Part shown: in pieces, positions 8,647-17,028 of the stretch
How the letters are laid out: each line of letters starts with the position of its first letter
Position numbering within the stretch: position 1 is the first letter of the stretch
Assembly: GCA_965223245.1 (NCBI GenBank)
Contig: CBDCVY010000013.1
Coordinates: 2,666,001-2,730,000, forward strand
From: CBDCVY01 sp965223245
Lineage (GTDB): Bacteria > Nitrospinota > Nitrospinia > Nitrospinales > Nitrospinaceae
DNA: 64,000 nt
Reading direction: 5' to 3'
The notes under the pieces: model-generated
What the model saw: only the letters and a program-made list of their open reading frames with translations
What the model was told of the DNA's origin: nothing
Databases searched by the model: none
Position numbers and translations under genes: made by a program

Positions 8647-9882
8647 ATGGCGCTTTATGCTTTTGATGGAACGTGGAACGAAGATTCTGAAGACGAAGGC
8701 GGCGATACCAATGTCATTAAGTTTCGTGAATTGTATATAGGACATTCGACTTACCTTTCCGGCGTGGGCACGCGGGGCGGTCGACTGGGTAAAGTGTTTG
8801 GCGGGCTCTTCGGAACCGGCGGGCGCACGCGTATTCGGGAAATGTCCGAAGCCTTGGCAGAAAACTGGAAAAAGGGGGATAAGGATATAGACATTATCGG
8901 GTTCAGCCGCGGCGCGGCGTTGGCCGTGCACTTTGCCAACAAGCTGGAAGAAGACGGCGTGGAACTGGACAAAGGCGAAACCATTAAACCCAAAGTGCGC
9001 TTCCTCGGTGTGTGGGATATCGTCGGTTCGTTTGGTCTCAGTTTTGACACCATCATCAACTTTCAAAAAATCAATCTCGGTTGGGATATCGACCGCATCG
9101 GCAAAAACGTGGACAAATGCTGTCACGCCATGGCTTTGGACGAACGTCGCGAAACGTTCGACGTAACCCGTCTCGACCCGGAACATCAATTCGATAATAT
9201 TGATGAACGGTGGTTCCGCGGAGTGCACAGCGACGTCGGCGGCGGTAATCAGAATCCGCTGCGCTCCAACATCGCGCTGCAATGGATGCTGCAGCACGCG
9301 CTCGATGCCGGCGTGCCTATCGATATGGAAAAAGCCGGGGAGGATAAATACAGCAAAACCGACCCCGCTGCCAAAATCAGCGAGAACAAAGATGTGAAAA
9401 TCGATCCGCGTCGTAAAGTGTTTGCGACCGATGACATCGACGCCAGCGCGCAGCCGCTGAAGCTGTCTGTGGGTGTGGAACACACCTGCACTGTGTGGGC
9501 CGAATCCAAGTACAACTGGTCCGGAGTGGCTCTGGAAAAAGGCGGGAAGTATAAAGTGTCGACCGGACCGGGGGATAAGTGGGCCGACGATGAGATCATC
9601 CGCGGACCGGAAGGCTGGGCCACGTTTGAACTGGATCCGGTGGATCGCGAATTTATTAAACTGTTTGAATCCCGGCGCCGGCATCCGCATGGCAACTGGA
9701 TGGAGTTGATCGGTTCTTATGGCGATGAAGACGACCACCTGATCCGACTCGGCGAAGCGGAACAGGGATGCGAATTCGAAGCAAAGCACAATGCCGATCT
9801 CTACTTGTTCGCCAACGATTTAAAAAAGAAGTACGACAACAACAGCGGCGACTTAAAAGTCACCATCACCCGCACCGCGTAG
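8647..9882 (+). CDS. DUF2235 alpha/beta hydrolase with C-terminal LecA-like lectin domain
   Basis: A strong AGGAGG sits before the ATG. Residues 1-250 match DUF2235: the opening YAFDGTWN, the nucleophile elbow GFSRG with S87, and GVHSDVGGG with a likely catalytic His. This fold includes the Tle-type phospholipase effectors of type VI secretion. From about residue 290 the sequence resembles the calcium-dependent galactose lectin PA-IL (LecA): GVALEKGGKYKV, then LYLFANDLKKKYDNNSGDL near the end, which parallels LecA's IYNDVPGTYGNNSGSF. The Asp and the Asn-Asn of the LecA calcium site are kept and its Thr is a Lys. Inferred role: a lipase effector with a glycan-binding tail. No VgrG, PAAR or immunity gene is adjacent. 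Codon use looks more GC-rich than the neighbours. Confidence 0.8.
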   Translation: MALYAFDGTWNEDSEDEGGDTNVIKFRELYIGHSTYLSGVGTRGGRLGKVFGGLFGTGGRTRIREMSEALAENWKKGDKDIDIIGFSRGAALAVHFANKLEEDGVELDKGETIKPKVRFLGVWDIVGSFGLSFDTIINFQKINLGWDIDRIGKNVDKCCHAMALDERRETFDVTRLDPEHQFDNIDERWFRGVHSDVGGGNQNPLRSNIALQWMLQHALDAGVPIDMEKAGEDKYSKTDPAAKISENKDVKIDPRRKVFATDDIDASAQPLKLSVGVEHTCTVWAESKYNWSGVALEKGGKYKVSTGPGDKWADDEIIRGPEGWATFELDPVDREFIKLFESRRRHPHGNWMELIGSYGDEDDHLIRLGEAEQGCEFEAKHNADLYLFANDLKKKYDNNSGDLKVTITRTA

Positions 9883-9914
9883 CAACGTGCCGTTGCATCC
9901 GACATTTATTTGCG
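9882..9914. repeat. variable hairpin overlapping the stop codon
   Basis: GCAACG-TGC-CGTTGC at 9882-9896 begins on the last base of the preceding stop codon. It is followed by the conserved ATTTATTTGCGATG tail seen after the GCAGCG hairpins elsewhere. Confidence 0.6.
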
Positions 9915-10366
9915 ATGACTCACTGGCCGTGAGGGGCAGCGGGCCAACGCCCGCAGGTAACATTTATTTACGATGTGTTTACCTGCTTACGGTATCTGCA
10001 GAACCTTTTCCCAAGTAGCTTTTACCTTTAGAAATAAATTAGAAAACGGGAGTCGATGCGCTCCCTCTTTTTAAAGAGGGCCGGGGTGATTGACAATCAG
10101 GGGTTTGCGGCGCAGCAGCCGCAGGCAGAATGTATTCTCGATGACTCACTCGCCGTGAGGGGCAGCGGGCCAACGCCCGCAGGTAACATTTATTTACGAT
10201 GTGTTTACCTGCTTACGGTATCTGCAGAATCTTTTCCCAAGTAGCTTTTACCTTTAGAAATAAATTAGAAAACGGGAGTCGATGCGCTCCCTCTTTTTAA
10301 AGAGGGCCGGGGTGATTGACAATCAGGGGTTTGCGGCGCAGCAGCCGCAGGCAGAATGTATTCTCG
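9915..10366. repeat. tandem duplication of a 226-bp repeat unit
   Basis: Two head-to-tail copies (9915-10140 and 10141-10366) differ at only a few bases. Each holds a CTCAC/GTGAG hairpin, a GCGGGC-CAAC-GCCCGC hairpin (9939-9954 in copy 1), the CCCTCTTT/AAAGAGGG palindrome with its GTGATTGAC flank, and a TGCGGC/GCCGCA hairpin. The period is exactly 226. A partial third unit starts at 10367. Confidence 0.85.
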
Positions 10367-10729
10367 ATGACTCACTGGCCGTGGAGGCAACTTTAATTCT
10401 CGATGATCAGTGATAAATGCTAAATCTGCAGAACCTTTTCCCAGCGTGACGCTGGACTCAGAATTTATATTCTATGAATTAAGATGAAAACTGAATCGGC
10501 AGAAACTTTTCTAAAGTAAATTTTGCCTTCAGAAGTAAATTAAAAAGTAGAAGTCGATGGTCGCCCTCTTTTCCAACCTGGCGGTTGGAGGCAAAAGGGA
10601 TTTTCAGAAGTTGATGGATAGATGAACTGAAATGAACCTTAGGAAATTCTTGCTTCCTCCAGGCGTTGCCTGGCGGGGTGATTGACCGCCCGAAGGTTTT
10701 ATGTTTCCTGACTTAGATAAAGATCTCTT
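10367..10729. repeat. dispersed hairpin repeat mosaic beside the CRISPR locus
   Basis: No gene is seen. The stretch carries perfect hairpins with different arms: CCAGCG-TGA-CGCTGG (10441-10455), CCAACC-TGGC-GGTTGG (10573-10588) and CCAGGC-GTT-GCCTGG (10659-10673), joined by conserved linkers. The last hairpin and its flank are an inverted copy of the element at 42455-42469. Confidence 0.75.
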
Positions 10730-10848
10730 AAAAAAAAGAGCCGCCTACGAATAGGCGGCTTTGCCAAAAGGTCTCAACCAAAGTTGAGCGGTCCTGGGAA
10801 ATTATTCTTTATTATAAGAAGTCCCCCAAGCACACGTCTGTTACACTC
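10730..10848 (-). ncRNA. tracrRNA of the type II CRISPR system
   Basis: The anti-repeat lies at 10811-10847. Its first 12 bases pair perfectly with the 3' end of the crRNA repeat (GTCTGTTACACT), GCTTGGG pairs with CCCAAGC, and CTTATAAT pairs with GTTGTGAG through three G-U wobbles. Between the two paired blocks is the internal bulge typical of crRNA:tracrRNA duplexes. Downstream are a CTCAAC-TTTG-GTTGAG hairpin (10773-10788) and a GC-rich terminator stem (10740-10759) followed by a T-run read from 10737 to 10730. The predicted RNA is about 118 nt. It is transcribed away from cas9, the two sharing a short intergenic region. Confidence 0.92.
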
Positions 10849-10854
10849 AGTTTG

Positions 10855-10882
10855 ATTTTACTCCGATTTGTGATATTGTCAA
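10855..10882 (-). promoter_or_regulatory. tracrRNA promoter
   Basis: Reading the minus strand, TTGACA (10882-10877) and TAAAAT (10860-10855) are 16 bases apart. The predicted start, about seven bases on, falls at 10847-10848, exactly the first base of the anti-repeat. Confidence 0.8.
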
Positions 10883-10927
10883 ATTAAATCCGTATATCAA
10901 ATATTTGCCAATTTGCAGGAGAATGCC

Positions 10928-13900
10928 ATGTCTTATGTTTTAGGTTTAGATTTAGGGACCAATTCAATTGGCTGGGCCTGTATTGACCCAAATTCAAAAA
11001 AAGTCTTAGGGGTAGGTTCACGTATCTTCCCCGAAGGGGTGGATCGAGACAAAGGAAAAGAAATCTCTAAAAACGCAACCCGCCGGGATGCCAGGCAATC
11101 ACGACGACAATATTTCCGAACCCACCAAAGAAAAGAACAATTAAAAGAAATTCTAATAAAGCATGGAATGTTTCCTAAAAATTCTAAAGATTTAAAGATT
11201 TTTTTTTCATTAGGAAATAACAAGCCAGGGGAAAGCTCTGCAAATAAAAAGTTATACGAGCTTCGCAAAAAAGCTCTCTATCAAAAATTAGAAAAACTGG
11301 AGTTAGGCCGAGTATTTTATCACCTCAATCAAAGGCGGGGTTTCAAAAGCAGTCGCAAATCCGGGGACGCAAAAGAAAGCGGTAAGGTAGCAGAACAAAC
11401 TACAGAACTTCAAAAAAAAATGGAAGAAGCCCAGTGCCAAACTCTAGGAGAGTATTTTGCAAGTTTAAACCCTATTGAACAAAGAATCCGCAACCGGTAT
11501 TTGCTGCGCAATATGCTGGAAGCGGAATTTGAAAAAATTTGGGAGAAACAAAAACTATTTCATCCTTTTCTCACAGATGAATTGAAAAAAGAAATCCACA
11601 CCAAAACTATTTTCTATCAGCGACCTCTTAAACCCCAACACAAACTCATCGGGTTTTGCTCATTGGAACCTCGTAAGAAAAGAGCACCTAAAGAAACTTT
11701 TGTAGCACAATATTTTCGTATTTTGGAGCAGGTAAATCGTCTAGAGATGATTGATAAAGACGGGGTGGTTCATTCATTCAGCAGAAAGCGAGATGAAACA
11801 TTTGAGCCGGAATTGGCCGAAATGCGGACGCATTTAATTAATGAATTGAATGCAACTGATAAACTCGATTTCCCAAAAATACGAAATAAACTGAATGTGT
11901 CCAAATCTGTAAAGTTCAACTTAGAAGAAAAACAAAAACTTAAACATTTAAAAGGCAACCAGACGGCTAAAAAGCTTTCTCTAATATTTAAAGATTGGAA
12001 AAAACTCTCCGAGGAAGAGAAAGAAAAACGGTATCAAGTCATTCATTTTGCCCAAGACTCGGAATGGCTCAAGCAATATGCCGAGAACAAATGGGGACTT
12101 CCCCCCGATAAAGCAAAAAGACTTGCCTACAAAACCCATTTTGAATCTGGATACATGCACTATTCACGAAAGGCTTTAAGCAAAATTATTCCTTATCTGG
12201 AAAGCGGTTTGAATTTATCAGATGCAAGAGCCGAAGCAGGATATAAGGAGGATAAGAGAGATAAGAACGTTCTGGAAAAAATCAAGAACTTAAGGAATCC
12301 TATTGTCCAACAAACCTTGTATGAATTATTGCGGGCGTTAAAAAATATTGAAAAAGAATATGGTCGCCCGGAAAAAATTCGGGTAGAACTAACACGCGAC
12401 CTAAAAGCCTCTGCGGAAAAAAGAAAAGAAATTTTCTTTGAAAACTTAAAAAATAAAGAAGAAAACGAACGTATTGATGAACGGTTAGAAGAAAAGGGAA
12501 TTAAACCAACTGGGGACGCACGTCTCCGCTACAAACTTTGGGAAGAATGCAAACAAACTTGCCCTTATACCGGCGACCCCATTAATTTTTGCGATTTGTT
12601 TTCTGACACGCCAAAATTTCAAATTGAACACATTATTCCATATTCCCGCAGCCTAGATGATTCTTTTATGAACAAAACATTGTGTCGTATCGATATAAAT
12701 CAAAAAAAAGGAAATGAAACTCCATGGGAATTTTTTTCGGATAATGAAAGCGAATGGGGTAGTTTGATCACGAGAATAAAGCAGTTAGGGTTACCTACCC
12801 CTAAAATTAAAAAATTTCAGCGAGTCACTGTGGAAGACGGATTCATTGAACGACAGCTCAATGACACTCGTTATATCAGCCGCACTGCTAAGGAAATTCT
12901 GGAAAGTCTGAACTACGCATGTTCTGTTACCCAAGGGACAGCTACTGGAATTTTAAGGTACCTTTGGGGACTGAATGCTTTAATTTCCCCGGATGTAAAG
13001 AAAAACAGGGCAGATCACCGCCACCATAGCCTTGATGCAGCGGTAGTGGCTGTCACAGGACCTAATATTTTGCATAAACTCAGCGCTTATAACAAATATA
13101 ATCGTGAAGCGACTCGGGAAAAATTTCCCGAACCTTGGGAAAATTTCAGGGAATCCCTTCGGCCCCATTTAGAAAAAATGCTGATTTCGTTCCGAGTCAA
13201 TAAAAGAGCCCGCGGTTCCCTACATGAAGAAACATTGTATGGAATTACAGGGAATCAATCAGAAAAAGGATCGCCATTATATTCGGTTCGGAAACCCTTA
13301 ACTGATCTCAAACCTCCAATGATTGATAAAATCGCTGATCCCCATATAAGAGATATCGTTATAGCTCGATTAAGGGAAAACAACATCAAACCAGGAGAAA
13401 AAAGAGACAAGTTTCCTAAAGGGATTTTTGATGATTTGCATATGCCCTCTGCCAAAGGAAAAAAAGTACCTATTAAAAAAGTACGTTTGCATATTGCCGC
13501 CAATAATATGATTCCCTTAGGCAAACGCAATCGAACGGCTGTCGAACCCGGTGGAAACCATCATATTGTTTTGTTTCACTATAAAGATGGGAAAGGAAAA
13601 ATTAAACAAGGTGGCGAGGTTTGCACTATGTTTGAGGCAGTTCGACGGATAAAAAACAAAATTTCCCTAATCCGAAGAAACTTAGGAGCCGATAAGGAAT
13701 TTATCTGTTCCCTGGCAATTAACGAAATGGTCCTTTTGGATATAACCGAGGACCAAGTGGATTGGGGAAGCCCAGACTATGGAGAATTGGCTCAAAAGTT
13801 ATACCGTGTTCAAAAGGTTACTGTGCAAAATAATCTAGAATATTTAACTCTCAGGTTTCATCGGGAATCTACCTTGGAAAATAAGCCAATCACTAAAACA

Positions 13901-13969
13901 GCTGGAAGTTTTAGAGGAATAAAAGTCCGAATTGATAGATTAGGAAAATTATATAAAGCGCATGATTAA
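10928..13969 (+). CDS. cas9: CRISPR-associated endonuclease Cas9 (compact, II-C-like)
   Basis: RNA-guided DNA endonuclease, 1013 aa. The start is ATG 10928 after AGGAG (10917-10921); the TTG at 10913 overlaps this site. RuvC-I is LGLDLGTNSIGWA with D8. The Arg-rich bridge helix follows near residues 48-70 (NATRRDARQSRRQYF). RuvC-II is PEKIRVELTRD with E487. The HNH domain holds QIEHIIPYSRSLDDS with H568 and a downstream NQKKGN. RuvC-III is DHRHHSLDAAVVA with H700 and D703. All catalytic residues are therefore present. The length and short C-terminal PAM-interacting region fit subtype II-C, as does the absence of csn2 and cas4. It overlaps cas1 by 8 bases, so the three cas genes form one operon. 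It is AT-rich like the rest of the locus. Confidence 0.97.
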   Translation: MSYVLGLDLGTNSIGWACIDPNSKKVLGVGSRIFPEGVDRDKGKEISKNATRRDARQSRRQYFRTHQRKEQLKEILIKHGMFPKNSKDLKIFFSLGNNKPGESSANKKLYELRKKALYQKLEKLELGRVFYHLNQRRGFKSSRKSGDAKESGKVAEQTTELQKKMEEAQCQTLGEYFASLNPIEQRIRNRYLLRNMLEAEFEKIWEKQKLFHPFLTDELKKEIHTKTIFYQRPLKPQHKLIGFCSLEPRKKRAPKETFVAQYFRILEQVNRLEMIDKDGVVHSFSRKRDETFEPELAEMRTHLINELNATDKLDFPKIRNKLNVSKSVKFNLEEKQKLKHLKGNQTAKKLSLIFKDWKKLSEEEKEKRYQVIHFAQDSEWLKQYAENKWGLPPDKAKRLAYKTHFESGYMHYSRKALSKIIPYLESGLNLSDARAEAGYKEDKRDKNVLEKIKNLRNPIVQQTLYELLRALKNIEKEYGRPEKIRVELTRDLKASAEKRKEIFFENLKNKEENERIDERLEEKGIKPTGDARLRYKLWEECKQTCPYTGDPINFCDLFSDTPKFQIEHIIPYSRSLDDSFMNKTLCRIDINQKKGNETPWEFFSDNESEWGSLITRIKQLGLPTPKIKKFQRVTVEDGFIERQLNDTRYISRTAKEILESLNYACSVTQGTATGILRYLWGLNALISPDVKKNRADHRHHSLDAAVVAVTGPNILHKLSAYNKYNREATREKFPEPWENFRESLRPHLEKMLISFRVNKRARGSLHEETLYGITGNQSEKGSPLYSVRKPLTDLKPPMIDKIADPHIRDIVIARLRENNIKPGEKRDKFPKGIFDDLHMPSAKGKKVPIKKVRLHIAANNMIPLGKRNRTAVEPGGNHHIVLFHYKDGKGKIKQGGEVCTMFEAVRRIKNKISLIRRNLGADKEFICSLAINEMVLLDITEDQVDWGSPDYGELAQKLYRVQKVTVQNNLEYLTLRFHRESTLENKPITKTAGSFRGIKVRIDRLGKLYKAHD

Positions 13970-14846
13970 ACGCACCATTTCAATAGATAACCCAAGTAAA
14001 TTGAGCGCCAAAATGGATCAACTGATCATTGAGCAGGATGGAACCGTTGCCGGTAAAATTCCAATTGAAGATATTGGCGTTTTGGTGGTAGATAACCCTG
14101 CTGTGATTTATACTCATGGCTGCCTCACTCGTTTATTGAATAATAATTCAGCCGTCGTGTTTTGCGGAAAAACCCACCATCCGGATGGACTCCTTTTGCC
14201 CTTAAATGCCAATAGTGAGCAGTCCGAGCGATTTCGCATTCAAATAGAAGCCTCTCTTCCTTTGAAAAAACAACTGTGGAAACAAACTGTGCAAGCCAAA
14301 ATCCGCAATCAAGCCGATTTATTAAAGGAGCAAGGTGAAGAATCGGATCGGTTAATGGATTTGGCAAGAAAAGTAACATCAGGAGACCCTTCCAACATTG
14401 AAGCGCAGGCAGCCCGCTATTATTGGCCCCGGATTTTTGGTAAAGAATTTCGACGTGAACGATTTGGAGCTTCTCCAAACCATTTATTGAATTATGGATA
14501 TATGGTGATGCGGGCGGCTGTAGCACGTGCTCTGGTGTCTTCCGGTTTACTTCCTACATTAGGAATCCATCATCGTAACCGCTATAATGCTTATTGTTTG
14601 GCAGACGATATTTTAGAACCCTACCGAGTGTTCGTAGATCGAGTGGTCTTAAGATTATGGGAGGAGAACCGAGAGATTTCAGAACTCAATCCAGGTATTA
14701 AAAAAAGTTTATTGCAAGTCTTAGTTTGTGATGTGAAGTTTAAACAAAGCTCCAGGCCTTTAATGGTGGGCCTGCATCAAACAACAGCATCGCTTTATAA
14801 ATGTTTTACGGGGGAACAGAAGGCCTTGGAATATCCAAGGCTATGA
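13962..14846 (+). CDS. cas1: CRISPR-associated endonuclease Cas1
   Basis: Metal-dependent integrase subunit for spacer acquisition, 294 aa, the usual length for type II Cas1. The diagnostic segments are NIEAQAARYYWPRIFG (metal-binding Glu near residue 149), LGIHHRNRYNAYCLADDILEPYRVFVD (His near 205 and the Asp/Glu around 217-220), and an N-terminal beta-domain with IPIEDIGVLVVDNP. The ATG lies within the last codons of cas9 and the stop overlaps the cas2 start as ATGA, indicating translational coupling. Its partner is Cas2 and the pair inserts new spacers at the leader end. Confidence 0.96.
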   Translation: MIKRTISIDNPSKLSAKMDQLIIEQDGTVAGKIPIEDIGVLVVDNPAVIYTHGCLTRLLNNNSAVVFCGKTHHPDGLLLPLNANSEQSERFRIQIEASLPLKKQLWKQTVQAKIRNQADLLKEQGEESDRLMDLARKVTSGDPSNIEAQAARYYWPRIFGKEFRRERFGASPNHLLNYGYMVMRAAVARALVSSGLLPTLGIHHRNRYNAYCLADDILEPYRVFVDRVVLRLWEENREISELNPGIKKSLLQVLVCDVKFKQSSRPLMVGLHQTTASLYKCFTGEQKALEYPRL

Positions 14847-15175
14847 AAAGGCTCAACAAGTATCGAATTATGTGGGTTCTGGTAATGTTTGATTTGCCAA
14901 CTGAAACTAAACCCGAGCGGAAAGCATACGGTCAATTTCGAAAAGGGCTGCTAAAAAACGGCTTTACCATGCTTCAATACTCGGTGTATGCCAGGCATTG
15001 CGCCAGCCAGGAAAATGCTCAAGTACATATAAAACGAGTAAACAGTATGCTGCCGGACCGTGGAAAGGTAAGCATAATGACTATTACTGACAAACAATTT
15101 GGAGACATAAAAAACTACTGGGGCCGAAAGCGCAAAAAACATCCTCCGGTTCCAAAACAATTAGAAATGTTCTAA
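14843..15175 (+). CDS. cas2: CRISPR-associated protein Cas2
   Basis: The 110-residue product is the structural partner of Cas1 in the integration complex. ATG 14843 in the ATGA overlap with cas1 is preferred; a longer in-frame reading from 14801 would add 14 non-conserved residues. The ferredoxin-like core is clear: RIMWVLVMFDLPTETKPERK (first strand with the conserved Asp), FRKGLLKNGFTMLQYSVYAR, and the third strand GKVSIMTITDKQF. The C-terminus ends PKQLEMF, as in many type II Cas2 proteins. Confidence 0.95.
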   Translation: MKRLNKYRIMWVLVMFDLPTETKPERKAYGQFRKGLLKNGFTMLQYSVYARHCASQENAQVHIKRVNSMLPDRGKVSIMTITDKQFGDIKNYWGRKRKKHPPVPKQLEMF

Positions 15176-15200
15176 AAAAATGAAATCTTCCCCAAAAAAA

Positions 15201-15222
15201 AGCGAGCTAATCGCTCGCTTTT
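15201..15222. terminator. bidirectional terminator between cas2 and the array
   Basis: AGCGAGC (15201-15207) and GCTCGCT (15213-15219) form a stem with a five-base loop. An A-run lies on the left (about 15194-15201) and a T-run on the right. It can stop cas operon transcripts on the + strand and array transcripts on the - strand. Confidence 0.75.
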
Positions 15223-15276
15223 CCCCGCTAAATTTTCAAATATTTTATTTAAAATTCAGCATTTACAACCGAGTGT

Positions 15277-16433
15277 AGTGTAACAGACCTATGCTTGGGA
15301 GCAACTCACAACTCTGGGAAGGTTTTGGAATGTCAAAAAACCAGTGTAACAGACCTATGCTTGGGAGCAACTCACAACTGGAATAAAAGAGTTATTCTTT
15401 TTGCAAGTAGTGTAACAGACCTATGCTTGGGAGCAACTCACAACTAGAAGCTTCATAGGCATTATCTCTAATTAAGTGTAACAGACCTATGCTTGGGAGC
15501 AACTCACAACTTTAAATTAACAGCTCCATTCGTCAGAAGCAGTGTAACAGACCTATGCTTGGGAGCAACTCACAACCCAACGCATCGTTGATGTCGTTAT
15601 TTTGCTAGTGTAACAGACCTATGCTTGGGAGCAACTCACAACACTATACGAACCTTCCCTGAATGGTTCCTTAGTGTAACAGACCTATGCTTGGGAGCAA
15701 CTCACAACTGCCGCAAGGGTAAGACCAAAACTATTTCAGTGTAACAGACCTATGCTTGGGAGCAACTCACAACCTAATTGTTCAGCAAGCTTTTCACCTG
15801 GTGAGTGTAACAGACCTATGCTTGGGAGCAACTCACAACCATCATGCTTCTCTCTTAATCGATTAGTAAAGTGTAACAGACCTATGCTTGGGAGCAACTC
15901 ACAACAGGTTAATGTATGGCTTTAGTATTAGATGAAGTGTAACAGACCTATGCTTGGGAGCAACTCACAACAGGGCTCGGACTTCGTCAATATTAAAAAC
16001 GAGTGTAACAGACCTATGCTTGGGAGCAACTCACAACCAATAGTACTTTCTTTGTATTAATTCAATTAGTGTAACAGACCTATGCTTGGGAGCAACTCAC
16101 AACTGCTGCCCTTGTAAGCTTTCGTCACTCATTAGTGTAACAGACCTATGCTTGGGAGCAACTCACAACACTCCGTGAATACAAACCCGCATCCACAACA
16201 GTGTAACAGACCTATGCTTGGGAGCAACTCACAACTAAAGGTGATCATATGTTTTTGGAAACCTCAGTGTAACAGACCTATGCTTGGGAGCAACTCACAA
16301 CTAAAGGTGATCATATGTTTTTGGAAACCTCAGTGTAACAGACCTATGCTTGGGAGCAACTCACAACCAGAATCCAACCGGATTCATACCAGCCCTTAGT
16401 GTAACAGACCTATGCTTGGGAGCAACTCACAAC
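15277..16433 (-). CRISPR. CRISPR array, 18 repeats of 36 bp, 17 spacers
   Basis: Repeats start at 15277 and recur every 66 bases except one interval of 65 (15673 to 15738). I saw no variation in the repeats. Read on the minus strand each begins GTTGTGAGTTGC and ends GTCTGTTACACT, which matches the tracrRNA anti-repeat, so functional crRNAs come from the minus strand, toward cas2. Spacers are 30 bases (one of 29). The spacers at 16236-16265 and 16302-16331 are identical. Each repeat's 3' end reads TGTTACACT, an extended -10-like element as in II-C arrays with a promoter in every repeat. The likely leader is on the 16434 side. Confidence 0.97.
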
Positions 16434-16560
16434 TCCCTCATTGTTGACAATCGCGATAGGAAACCATTTTTGTATTAATTTGCGAAAAGCTACATTTGTG
16501 GATTCAAAAACTGTCAATACAAATCCAACTTAGATTCAAAGATTTTTAGTCAGTTTTTAA
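16434..16560 (-). promoter_or_regulatory. probable CRISPR leader
   Basis: This AT-rich stretch follows the last repeat on the side from which minus-strand crRNAs would be transcribed. A TTGACA reads on the minus strand at 16517-16512. I could not place a convincing -10 at standard spacing, so the leader call rests on position and on the array orientation given by the tracrRNA. Confidence 0.45.
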
Positions 16561-16569
16561 AATGATCCA

Positions 16570-16622
16570 GCCTGTGGAGCTATGGACAACCGCTTTGCGC
16601 TTGACCGACAGCCTCCACAGGC
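16570..16622. repeat. nested inverted repeat, family 2 (copy 1)
   Basis: GCCTGTGGA at 16570-16578 pairs with TCCACAGGC at 16614-16622, and inside is AACCGC-TTT-GCGCTT with one mismatch. A related element with the same order of parts is at 57075-57127. No gene lies between 16434 and 16717. Confidence 0.65.
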
Positions 16623-16717
16623 ACAACTGCAACAAAAGAATATTTTTAATTTCATTTTTGAGTCTATTGACAATCTCTGTAAACACGCGACTAGGGCAAT
16701 TTTTAATTTAAATTTCA

Positions 16718-17011
16718 TTATGAAAGTTCCACTTCTTCCCAGGGGGAAGTTTCGTCCTGGCGGACGATGGCCAGGTTGGCGGGGGTGTCTATATAGTCTT
16801 GCAATGAAGGTTCAATTTTTAACACGTCCTCCACCGAACACACTTTCGCGTTTTCCCAGTCTTCCTCGTCGGTGGAATTACACAGAAACTGCCAGCCGCT
16901 GTCGTAATCTTCTTCCGGCTCATCCCGGACGGCTAACAGTATCGGAGCCTTCCCCTCAGATATATGCGAACACATTACCACTGCCAACTCTCGACCTATT
17001 TTCTCTTCCAC
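16718..17011 (-). CDS. DUF2185 (Imm33-type) protein
   Basis: The 97-residue product starts at GTG 17011 with GGAG six bases upstream. The segment MCSHISEGKAPILLAVRDEP, the GWQFLC motif, the VCSVEDVLKIEPSL helix and the closing SPWEEVEL match the DUF2185 family, many of whose members are immunity proteins (Imm33) in polymorphic toxin loci. It is cytoplasmic with no signal. It lies 17 bases downstream of the gene at 17029-17883 on the same strand, so the two are probably co-transcribed. No toxin gene adjoins it in this window, so an immunity role is inferred from the family only. Confidence 0.75.
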   Translation of the reverse strand: MEEKIGRELAVVMCSHISEGKAPILLAVRDEPEEDYDSGWQFLCNSTDEEDWENAKVCSVEDVLKIEPSLQDYIDTPANLAIVRQDETSPWEEVELS

Positions 17012-17028
17012 TATTTTCTCCTTAAAAG

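Noticed and set aside
8617..9789. A 390-codon open frame antisense to the DUF2235 gene
   Set aside because: It mirrors a GC-biased gene, has no ribosome site or recognisable domain, and the + strand gene has clear catalytic motifs.
16148..16399. Open frame running through the CRISPR repeats
   Set aside because: Its repeated peptide (CNRPMLGSNSQ) is just the CRISPR repeat translated.
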